NCBI GenBank assembly: GCA_012522135.1
Contig: JAAYLA010000035.1
Location: 1-34,270 of the forward strand
From: Bacillota bacterium
GTDB taxonomy: Bacteria; Bacillota; Limnochordia; DTU080; JAAYLA01
Reading direction: 5' to 3'
Length of the DNA: 34,270 nt
Shown here one piece after another: positions 21,779 to 30,151 of this stretch. The position numbers and the translations under genes were made by a program. Positions within the stretch are counted from its first letter, which is position 1; each line of letters begins with the position of its first letter. The notes under the pieces were generated by a model. That model worked only from the letters and a program-made list of their open reading frames with translations. It was not told where the DNA came from and ran no database searches.

Positions 21779-23814
21779 CCATCATTCCTCCTCTTCCCGT
21801 TACGTTCTCCGTCTCGTACCGACGGCCGGTTACGTGCCGTGCGCACTGGACTCGTCTCGCCCGCATCCTCCGCTTCGGAAGGAGCTCGCCAGTGCGCGAG
21901 GTGCGGCACGTTCCACCAGCCGCCGGGCGGTCCGAGGCGTTCATAGAGCTCCTCCGTCCAAAGGTATTGCTCGGGGCGGCCGCCGGCGAAAACGAGCTGC
22001 CGGGGCCAGAGGAGACCGGCTACATAAGGCAAGTCGGTGACGCGCAGTACGCCGAGCAGCTCGAGGGCAGGGCCCGTGCCGTCCGGATGTCCCGGCGTGT
22101 TGTGGGTGGCCGGCGGGTCGAAAAGGATCAGGCCGCGCACCGTGTTGTCCAAGAGCGCAGCGTACATGGCCACCGCCGCCATTTCGCCCCGGGCCACGAG
22201 GTAGACGGGACTGCCGGCGACCGCTTGCACGGTGCGCAGAGCGCGTAAGGCCTGCAGCGTGTCGAAGATGCGCAAGGACGCCACTGTGCGCCCGGTCAAA
22301 GCCAGGGCCCGGCGCACGTGCCAGGAAAGTCCCGACGGCCAGCCCGCGGTGCCCGTCCCGCGCGTCTCGACCACGGCCCGGCGCCAGCGGCGCGGGAGAC
22401 CCGGCGTCCACCTGTACGCCGCGAGCCACGCCATATCGTCCGGATGAAGCAGTTCGACCGCCAGCGGAGCGTCGCCCGGTGCATCGTTCGGCAGCATCAA
22501 AGTTCCGCCCAGCCGCCACTCCCGTTCCGAGGCGTACGTAAAGGCCGTGTAGCGGTTGCCCGCTTCGTCGAGCCATTCTTGGCGCCGGCGGAATTCGGGC
22601 TCCGGCGCGGGGTCCGGAAAGGCACTAAACGAGGTCTCCCGCAGGCGGTCGACCACGCGCAGCCGCTCGATCTCGAGGGCTTCCGGACCGTCGATGCGCG
22701 GCGGGGGAGCCTGCGGCACGAACCAGTCGTGAACCGTCGTGGCCTTGTTGTTGCGTGGCGGGCCCATCTCGTACACCCTGAGCGTCTCGAAGGCTTCCGT
22801 GTGGCCGTCCACATCGTCAACTTGGGTCCAAGGAACGTCCTCGCCTTGCAGCTTCCGCACAAACCACTGGAACGTCTTGCGGCGGGATTCCGGCCGGTAC
22901 GAGTGCGGCGCGCGGAAGGTGAAAAGCTCGAGATTGTCCAGCGCGCCGAGGGAACTGTACACTTGGGCGAGCCGGGCGTAAAACTCGCGGATGCCGTCGG
23001 CGTGGAAGAGCGCGTCACGGTCGGCCGAGACGATCAGCAACGGCCGGGGAGCGACGAGGGCGGCCATGTCGACCAAGGACCAGCCGTACAGGTTGACGGG
23101 GAACATGCAGTCGCAATGTCCGTCGATGGTCCGGTGTTCGATGTGGGAGGCGATCGTCGACGTGGCGCACGAGGGAGAGGCGGCGCGGATCCGAGCGTCG
23201 GCGGCCGCGATCCACCAAGTCATGGCGCCTCCTCCCGAGGTGCCCGTGACGCCGAGCCGGGTTGCGTCCACGTCCGGCCTCACGGCGAGCAGATCGAGGC
23301 CGCGTATGCCGTTCCACGTTTCCACGCCGGCAGGGGTAAAGCCGCGGCTTATCCAGTGAAACCAGCCGTAGCGGTGCGTGCCGTGGTGGTAGCCCCGCAC
23401 TTCGCCCAGCTGTACGGTGTCGATGATCAAGGTGACGAAGCCGAGCTGGGCGTACCGACGGGCGTGCTGCTGATAATGGGATGCCTTTTGCAGCTCCGAG
23501 TGGCCGCACAGGTACAAAACGGCAGGATGGGGGCCGGGACCGTCGGGGACGTACAAATTCGCCTCTACCTGGAGACCCGGCAGGCTCTCGTAGTACAGGC
23601 ACTCGATGCGGTAACCGTCCCGCGGGTGCACTTTCGTCACCTCGAACGCAGGGGGCTGCCGCGGGCCTTTCATATAAGCGTCGATGCCCAACATTTCCCA
23701 AAACCGTTCCCGTCGTTCCTTCTGCCACGCCTGCCACCTTTCGCCGGGCGGCAAAGCGGGAGCGCCCCCGGTCAAACTGCGCGCACAGTCGATCAAGTAC
23801 TGTCGGATGTCCAC
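21775..23814 (-). CDS. tandem two-domain acetyl-xylan-esterase/dienelactone-hydrolase-like protein
   Basis: Domain 1 has VTGTSGGGAMTWW and VAPRPLLIVSADRDALFH; domain 2 has degenerate YLVARGEMAAVAMY; ATGA overlap with the downstream gene. Confidence 0.8.
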   Translation of the reverse strand: MDIRQYLIDCARSLTGGAPALPPGERWQAWQKERRERFWEMLGIDAYMKGPRQPPAFEVTKVHPRDGYRIECLYYESLPGLQVEANLYVPDGPGPHPAVLYLCGHSELQKASHYQQHARRYAQLGFVTLIIDTVQLGEVRGYHHGTHRYGWFHWISRGFTPAGVETWNGIRGLDLLAVRPDVDATRLGVTGTSGGGAMTWWIAAADARIRAASPSCATSTIASHIEHRTIDGHCDCMFPVNLYGWSLVDMAALVAPRPLLIVSADRDALFHADGIREFYARLAQVYSSLGALDNLELFTFRAPHSYRPESRRKTFQWFVRKLQGEDVPWTQVDDVDGHTEAFETLRVYEMGPPRNNKATTVHDWFVPQAPPPRIDGPEALEIERLRVVDRLRETSFSAFPDPAPEPEFRRRQEWLDEAGNRYTAFTYASEREWRLGGTLMLPNDAPGDAPLAVELLHPDDMAWLAAYRWTPGLPRRWRRAVVETRGTGTAGWPSGLSWHVRRALALTGRTVASLRIFDTLQALRALRTVQAVAGSPVYLVARGEMAAVAMYAALLDNTVRGLILFDPPATHNTPGHPDGTGPALELLGVLRVTDLPYVAGLLWPRQLVFAGGRPEQYLWTEELYERLGPPGGWWNVPHLAHWRAPSEAEDAGETSPVRTARNRPSVRDGERNGKRRNDG

Positions 23815-24133
23815 GGTTGATCACCTGCCTGGATAAGAGGTTTTCGTATGGCGGGCAAAATCCTCCGGAATCCGACCGCGCCGGCGGCCTTTCCGAGGGC
23901 GCGGACCGCCCTGGAGCAGCGATTCTGCAGCGCCTGTACTAAGAAGGAGGTAAACAAAGGGGCGCAAGTTAACGAAAAGAAAAACAAATATAAAGGGATT
24001 TTCCTATCCGCCGTATAACAATGCCTTTGGCTTCTCGGCCGCCGCTCTCGGAGCTCGGCGCGGGCTAGGGAGGGAGCCGGGGCACGAGCGCCGCTCTGGG
24101 GGTAGAATCTGACGGCAGAGGGAGGCGAAGACG

Positions 24134-24820
24134 GTGAAGCGAGCCCTGGTGCTCTGTGTATTGTTGGCCGCGTTGGGATGGGCCGGGGCTTCGGCGGCAG
24201 ATGACCTGCCGCTCGTCCTGGCGGAGGATTTTTCCACAGGTGAAGTGGGCGGTTTGCCCGCCGGGTGGATCTTGGCGACCCGCGGCAGCACGCCGGACAT
24301 ACCCGTCCTGTCGGATGAGGTAGCCCGCTCGGGCGATATGGCGCTCCGCTTAGGGCGCGAACCGGAAAATGCCCATATCAGCAACGCGGTCGTCATCTCG
24401 TTCGCTCCGCTGACGGAACGGGCGGTCATTACCTTTTGGTTTTACGCGATGGACCATGATCGATCGCTTGTGATGGGCTTTGCGGGCCGCGCTCAGGGTA
24501 CCAACCTGTTCGGCAGCTCGACGGGAGGATTCGTGGTCCTGCGCAACCGGGCGGTACAGGCTTACGATACCGCTTTCCACGATGCAGGCTCGTACGAACC
24601 GGGCAGGTGGCATAAGGTGACGATCGACGTGGACATCCAAAGCGGCACATACGACGTGTACGTCGATGACGCCCGGCGGGCCGGAAACGCCGTGCCCGTG
24701 CACTTTCGAAACCCCGGCGTGACGGACATCGCTGCCGTCGGCTTCGGCTTTCAGGCGGCCAGCGCGGCGCAGGGGCTGCAGCCTGTCTACATCGACGATC
24801 TGGAAGTGCGGGGCCGTTAA
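24134..24820 (+). CDS. secreted LamG/concanavalin-like domain protein
   Basis: Signal peptide VLCVLLAALGWAGASA; WHKVTIDVDIQSGTYDVYVDDARRA lectin-like strand pattern. Confidence 0.65.
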   Translation: MKRALVLCVLLAALGWAGASAADDLPLVLAEDFSTGEVGGLPAGWILATRGSTPDIPVLSDEVARSGDMALRLGREPENAHISNAVVISFAPLTERAVITFWFYAMDHDRSLVMGFAGRAQGTNLFGSSTGGFVVLRNRAVQAYDTAFHDAGSYEPGRWHKVTIDVDIQSGTYDVYVDDARRAGNAVPVHFRNPGVTDIAAVGFGFQAASAAQGLQPVYIDDLEVRGR

Positions 24821-24842
24821 GCCAAGGTGCCGCATGGAACGA

Positions 24843-24873
24843 GATGCCCCGGCCGGCGCGAGGCGGGGGCATC
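24843..24873 (+). terminator. hairpin after LamG-like gene
   Basis: GATGCCCC ... GGGGCATC followed by TTGCGTTT. Confidence 0.45.
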
Positions 24874-25210
24874 TTGCGTTTCGGAAGGCTTCTCCGGTTG
24901 GGACGAATGGGGCAGGCGCGCCTTGCGGGCCGTCTTCTTTACCCGATCGATGTCGGCTCGTCTTGCGCAGGGGAAGCCTTCCTCGCTCGGTGGATCCTGT
25001 GGATGCGCTGCCGGGAAGAACGCAAGCGAGCCAGGTAGAGGGCGCTTACGCTGCCCATCAGCCCTACTCGCCGGCAGGGACGCCTGTCCTTCTGCTCTCC
25101 AGATGAAAGTTTATAGACGATCATTTGAACATTCCCCCTCCCCCGGCCCATTCCTTCCTTATTTGAAGGATATCAAGAGCAATGGCCGAAAGGTAATGGG
25201 CATCTGTCAA

Positions 25211-25230
25211 ATTGTGAAAACGATCACAAT
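25211..25230. promoter_or_regulatory. CRP/FNR-like palindrome
   Basis: ATTGTGA-AAACGA-TCACAAT, perfect 7-bp arms, 6-nt spacer, 83 bp upstream of the LRR start codon. Confidence 0.55.
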
Positions 25231-25312
25231 CGTGCGTCCGGGTCGGCTTCGGTCCCGGCACCCGCTGCTGCGCCGACAAAGGAAGGAAGGGATCGCGGGC
25301 GGAACTAGCACA

Positions 25313-27646
25313 ATGCGTTACTTCGGACGACATCGGCGAGAGGTGAGGCTTTTGCTGTCTCGTGCCAAGGGGTTCCTTTACGTTCTTCTGTGCATCCTGC
25401 TCGCTTGTTCCGCACCCGTGGGCGCTCAAGTAGTGCTACCCGTGCGGACGCTAGGTGAGCTCCAGCGCTGGCGCGTCGACCAGGCGGGTGAGGCGTACGT
25501 AGGAGGATGGCCCGAGTACCACATCCAGTACAAGCTCGCGACCGCATTCTGGGGGGAGGGCGAGGGGGCGGGGCCCTTTGACACGGTGATCATCGTTCCC
25601 TACACGAGCGAACTGCTTTGGATCGAAACGCGGACCGCGGAAGAACGAGCCGGTACGAGCAACCACACTGTATGGAGCACGTACGAGGCAGTGAACCGTT
25701 ACCCCGACGAGCTCCTCTTCCAAGTGTTCGTCTACGGGCCTCTAGCGGCTATCGATCGAGGGGCTTTGCACTTCGTATACCGGGACAGCGCAGGCAGTTT
25801 TCAACACGTTACGCCTTCTGCCCACGAGCCAATCTACGAGACGAACACCGACACGCCAGCCGGAGCCACGGTGGAGGTCGTAGTGCAGCTACCGGCCTTT
25901 CCCGAGCGCCTCGACTGGTTCTCCCTGCACGTATGGTCGTCCGTGAGTCCCGAAGGCGTCGAGGCCAGCTGGACATTCCGGTCCGTGGATCCTGAGCGGG
26001 CCGTGCGTTTCGCCGATCCGGCCCTGGAGCTGCTCGTGCGCGACGTTGCTGAATTGCCCTACGGCGAGATCGAATACGACGACGTAAGCTGGATCAGGGA
26101 GCTTTCGGGGGCCTATTACGACATCGCCGCGCTGGATGGAATCGAGCAGTTGACCGGTCTCGAACGGCTGGACCTTGCGCACAATGCGATTCGCGACGTC
26201 ACACCCCTCGCCGCGCTGACGAACTTGCGCTCGTTGGATCTTTCCGACAACCTCGTTGAATCCGTCGCACCTTTGGCGGCGTTGACCAATTTGCGCTCAC
26301 TGGACCTCTCCTATAACCGCATTGAGTCGTTGTCTCCCCTTTCGTCCCTCGACGGATTGGAGGAGTTGAACGTACTGGGTAACCGCATCCGGTCACTGCA
26401 CGGTGTTGAAGGGATGACCAGTCTGCGGGCGTTGAACATCGCAGCCAATCCGGTGGAAGGACTGGAACCTTTATCCGGGCTGGCAAACTTGGAGCACTTG
26501 GTTGCGTGGAGCTTGGGAATAGACGACATTGCGCCGCTCGCGGGCCTTGCGAACTTGCGTTTTCTCGATCTGTCCGACAACCGCATCGCCGATCTCACTC
26601 CGATCGCCGGCTTGCCCAACCTGGAACGCCTCGACGCCTTCCGGAACCGCATTGCTCACATCGAACCGCTGGCCGATCTACCGAAGCTGGTACGGGCCGA
26701 CGTGTCGGTCAATGCCGTCCAATTCCTCGGCGGCTGGCTGGAGAGCGAGAGCGCGCCGACCGTCATCGCCATGGGCAATCCCATCATCGGCACGGGGCTA
26801 TCCGAGGCAGCCCTGGCGGCGGTGCGCGGCAGCTTGGTCGAACTACATGAAGTCGGCCCGTATACCGTGCGCTTCTACGATCTCGAGGACGGCTGGCTGA
26901 GTTCGGTGGAAATTTGGTTTGGCGACACGTTGCTCGCCTCGCGCACCGGATTTTCTTTTCTTCCGATCGGCACGCACGGGCAGAGGGTCTCGGAAATCCA
27001 ACCTTTTCCCATGGGCGAGGGCCTCGCGCGTTATATGATGATCCGGGAATACACCGGCGGGTGGCACTGCTGCTATCTTGTCCACGTCTTTCAGGTCGAT
27101 CCGGAGCTGCGGTACGTCGATACGGTGGTCGGTGTGCACGAGCATCCAGAGTTCGTGGACTTGGACGGCGACGGGCAGTTCGAGGTGCGGGTAAAAGACT
27201 GGAGTTTCGCGTACTGGAGGACCGCCTTCGCCACCTCGCCCGCGCCCTGGGTCGTGTTGCAATTCGACGGAGAGAGCTTTCGCCTAGCCCCGGAGCACAT
27301 GCGGCGCGCGGCGCCGGCCCCCGGCGAGCTGGCAGCCTTGGCCGACGAGGTGCGGCACGATGCCTTCTGGGAGCACTACGCGAGGGAAAGAGGCGCTTTG
27401 CTCGGTCCCCCGCCGAAGCTTTGGGCCGTGATGCTCGATCTGATCTACGGTGGCCATTGGGATCTCGCCTTCGGGTTCTTGGACCTGGCTTGGCCGGCCG
27501 AGGTGCCGAGCAAAGAGGCCTTCACAACGGCTTTCCTTGCCCGTTTGCAGAGGAGCAGGTACTGGCCGGAGATCGTCTCGGGCTTGTACGGAGGGCAGAC
27601 GACGAGCGCTGGAGCGGCGTCCCTGCCGGCGATGCAGCAGGAATAA
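25313..27646 (+). CDS. secreted leucine-rich-repeat (internalin-type) protein with novel flanking domains
   Basis: Signal peptide KGFLYVLLCILLACSAPVGA; LRR units LAALTNLRSLDLSDNLVESVAP; ORF open further upstream but sequence before 25313 is not protein-like. Confidence 0.82.
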   Translation: MRYFGRHRREVRLLLSRAKGFLYVLLCILLACSAPVGAQVVLPVRTLGELQRWRVDQAGEAYVGGWPEYHIQYKLATAFWGEGEGAGPFDTVIIVPYTSELLWIETRTAEERAGTSNHTVWSTYEAVNRYPDELLFQVFVYGPLAAIDRGALHFVYRDSAGSFQHVTPSAHEPIYETNTDTPAGATVEVVVQLPAFPERLDWFSLHVWSSVSPEGVEASWTFRSVDPERAVRFADPALELLVRDVAELPYGEIEYDDVSWIRELSGAYYDIAALDGIEQLTGLERLDLAHNAIRDVTPLAALTNLRSLDLSDNLVESVAPLAALTNLRSLDLSYNRIESLSPLSSLDGLEELNVLGNRIRSLHGVEGMTSLRALNIAANPVEGLEPLSGLANLEHLVAWSLGIDDIAPLAGLANLRFLDLSDNRIADLTPIAGLPNLERLDAFRNRIAHIEPLADLPKLVRADVSVNAVQFLGGWLESESAPTVIAMGNPIIGTGLSEAALAAVRGSLVELHEVGPYTVRFYDLEDGWLSSVEIWFGDTLLASRTGFSFLPIGTHGQRVSEIQPFPMGEGLARYMMIREYTGGWHCCYLVHVFQVDPELRYVDTVVGVHEHPEFVDLDGDGQFEVRVKDWSFAYWRTAFATSPAPWVVLQFDGESFRLAPEHMRRAAPAPGELAALADEVRHDAFWEHYARERGALLGPPPKLWAVMLDLIYGGHWDLAFGFLDLAWPAEVPSKEAFTTAFLARLQRSRYWPEIVSGLYGGQTTSAGAASLPAMQQE
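26141..26734 (+). repeat. nine 22-residue (66-bp) LRR units
   Basis: LxxLxxLxxLDLSxNxIxxLxP periodicity in translation; two adjacent units share LAALTNLRSLDLS. Confidence 0.85.
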
Positions 27647-27742
27647 CGAGAATTAAGGAGGAAATTCGCATCGTGTCTCGAGAATATAACAACAACTGCG
27701 GCTCGCAGGGAGAGGGGTCGCTGTTACCCTGGTTGCGAGGCG

Positions 27743-30085
27743 GTGGTCACGTTCGCCAAAGGGCAGCGCCGTCGGAAGGTCCTGGACCTGATAGCGGGTA
27801 GTATCGCGATCGTTGCAGTCCTGCTCACGTTGGGCGGAGGGATGGCCATGCGCACAGCACGGGGGGCCGCGCCGGAGGGCGGGGAGGCGAAGGCGCCGGC
27901 CGTAGTGCAGATGGGCCGGGGCAGTTACACTACGCAGCTTCCTCCGGGACGCGCCGAGCCGCCCGATCGCGTTTACCTGTTGGACGAACCGGTAGGACCC
28001 GTGCCGACGAACAAATGGTGGAGCTCGGCCCTGTGGCTGCCCCTCTCGGAGCCGCTTTATGCCCATCCTCTGGTGTTCCGGGCGACTGCTCAGGGGCTAG
28101 GCGTCGGTTATCCGCCGTTGCGCGTGCGCGGCGGTACCAACCCGGCCTTCTTTGCCACGTACCGGCAAGACCTCGTCCTCAGTTTGCACGGTCTGCACGT
28201 CGATACGGCATGGGTGGCCGGTTGGGGCGATTGGACCGTCGAGTTGCAATTTGAAAGTGGCGACCTGCGGCTTTCCACGCGCATCGGACACGGGCTGCCG
28301 TACGTGTACGCAACTTTCGCCGGAGCGCCGCCGGTCGTCATTTTCTCGGGGCCCTACTCCGTGTGGCAGGAGAGCGGCGACGGACGGGCCCTCGGCGTCA
28401 CGGTCAACGGAAACCACTACGGCCTTTTCTGTCCTGCAGGCGGCGCTTGGCGGAGAGAGGGACCGTACCGGCTAGTGTGCGACGGCGCGGAGCAGGCCGG
28501 ATACGTCTCCCTAGGCCTTTTGCCACACGCGGATCCCGAACTCTTGGCGCTACTGCAACGTCACGCCTTCGTCTTTCCCCGCGACACACGCGTTACGTGG
28601 GCGTACGTGCGCGACCGGGCCGAGGTATTGACGGAGTTCGTCGTCGACGTGGAGGTTTTCGAAGGCGACGAAGGCCGTGCCCTGCTTGCTCTGTATCCCC
28701 ACCAGTGGAAACACACCTCGCATCCGACGGTAGACGGCCTTTCCTACCAAAGCCCCCGTGGCCCAATGCGCGCCATACAGGGCAACGGCTTCGTCACGAC
28801 GCATACGTACCCGGGGATCTTGCCCTTTCTGCCTCCTTTGCCCGCATCCGAAGACGAAATCGTGCGCGAACTCCTTCGGCAGTCCGTCCGCGGCGACCTT
28901 TGGCCGCGGGGGCTCGGTACGGGAGTGCGCGACACGTACTGGACCGGCAAGTCGGTCAATCGAGTGGCCCAAATGCTGCCCATCGCCGAGCAGGTGGGAG
29001 AGGAAAACGTTCAACGGCGCCTGCTCGAAGAGCTGAGGAGCCGGCTCGAAGCGTGGTTTACGGCGTCGGGCCCTGACGATCCTGACTTGTTCTATTACCA
29101 TGCGCGCCTCGGGACGTTGATCGGATATCCGGCCAGCCACGGCACGGACTCCGAAATGAACGACCATCATTTCCACTACGGATACTTTATCGGCGCCGCG
29201 GCGATCGTTGGGCTGTATGACGGGGAATGGGTCCGGCCGGAAGCGTGGGGCGGCATGGTGCAGCTGCTGATCCGCGACTGGGCTGCGTGGCGCCGGGACG
29301 ATTCGATGTTTCCTTTCTTGCGCACGTTTGACCCGTACGCCGGCCACTCGTGGGCGTCCGGACGCGGCGACATGTTCGAAGGCAACAACCAGGAATCGTC
29401 GTCGGAAGCCTTGCACGCGTGGGCGTCCCTCGTTTTGTTCGGCGAAGTAACGCAAGACGAGACGATCCGCGACCTAGGGGTTTGGGGTTACACCTTGGAG
29501 AGCCACGCGTCCCGTTACTATTGGTTCGACGTCACGGGCGAGCTGTTTCCCGCCGGGTACGAGCCGCCCGTCATCGGACGTCTTTTCGGCAGCGGAGGCG
29601 ACTACGACACGTGGTGGACCCGGGACGCACGGGCCGTGCACGCGATCAACGTGTTGCCGGTGACGGGCGCAGCGCTGCACCTTGGGCGCGATCCGGCGCG
29701 GGTCGCGCGCAGTTGCGCTTGGCTGGACGGCGTCGGGAGGGGGCAGGCCGAAGGCTGGACCGACATTTTGGCTGCATACTGCGCCTTGGCCGATCCCGCC
29801 CGTGCCTTGGAAGAGTGGCGCCGGGACCCGATTGCCGAATTCGGCGACTCCCCCGCCCACACATATCATTGGATCGAGAATTTGCGGCGTCTCGGCCACG
29901 TCGACGCGCAGGTGACCGCGGACCACACACTCTACGCGGTGTTCAATAAGGACGAACTCCGCACCTACGTGGCCTACAACGCGGGGAGCGAGACGCTGCG
30001 TGTGCGGTTTTCGGACGGCGTGGAAATCGACGTAGCCCCGCGCAGTTTCGGGATCACGCGCGCCGCCGGTTCCTTCGCGGGATGA
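27743..30085 (+). CDS. GH81 endo-1,3-beta-glucanase
   Basis: VPTNKWWSSALW, DSEMNDHHFHYGYFIGAAAI, MFEGNNQESSSEALHAW; N-terminal hydrophobic segment; start uncertain. Confidence 0.94.
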   Translation: MVTFAKGQRRRKVLDLIAGSIAIVAVLLTLGGGMAMRTARGAAPEGGEAKAPAVVQMGRGSYTTQLPPGRAEPPDRVYLLDEPVGPVPTNKWWSSALWLPLSEPLYAHPLVFRATAQGLGVGYPPLRVRGGTNPAFFATYRQDLVLSLHGLHVDTAWVAGWGDWTVELQFESGDLRLSTRIGHGLPYVYATFAGAPPVVIFSGPYSVWQESGDGRALGVTVNGNHYGLFCPAGGAWRREGPYRLVCDGAEQAGYVSLGLLPHADPELLALLQRHAFVFPRDTRVTWAYVRDRAEVLTEFVVDVEVFEGDEGRALLALYPHQWKHTSHPTVDGLSYQSPRGPMRAIQGNGFVTTHTYPGILPFLPPLPASEDEIVRELLRQSVRGDLWPRGLGTGVRDTYWTGKSVNRVAQMLPIAEQVGEENVQRRLLEELRSRLEAWFTASGPDDPDLFYYHARLGTLIGYPASHGTDSEMNDHHFHYGYFIGAAAIVGLYDGEWVRPEAWGGMVQLLIRDWAAWRRDDSMFPFLRTFDPYAGHSWASGRGDMFEGNNQESSSEALHAWASLVLFGEVTQDETIRDLGVWGYTLESHASRYYWFDVTGELFPAGYEPPVIGRLFGSGGDYDTWWTRDARAVHAINVLPVTGAALHLGRDPARVARSCAWLDGVGRGQAEGWTDILAAYCALADPARALEEWRRDPIAEFGDSPAHTYHWIENLRRLGHVDAQVTADHTLYAVFNKDELRTYVAYNAGSETLRVRFSDGVEIDVAPRSFGITRAAGSFAG

Positions 30086-30151
30086 GGTGGACCGAAGACC
30101 GGCGTGCCGTTGTGAAGCCGTGACTATGAACAAGCAAGGAGGGATTTCAAC

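Noticed and set aside
22318-23820. 500-aa plus-strand ORF opposite the tandem esterase
   Set aside because: Antisense shadow of a convincing esterase; no recognisable domain or SD
25000-25110. Possible glycine-type riboswitch on the minus strand (GGAGAG...AAGGA)
   Set aside because: Conserved core motifs (GCCGAAGGRGCAA, CUCUCAGG) absent
26914-27801. 295-aa ORF overlapping the LRR and GH81 genes
   Set aside because: Arg/Gly/Ala-rich out-of-frame reading; only its last 42 codons (from GTG 27673 with SD) deserve attention
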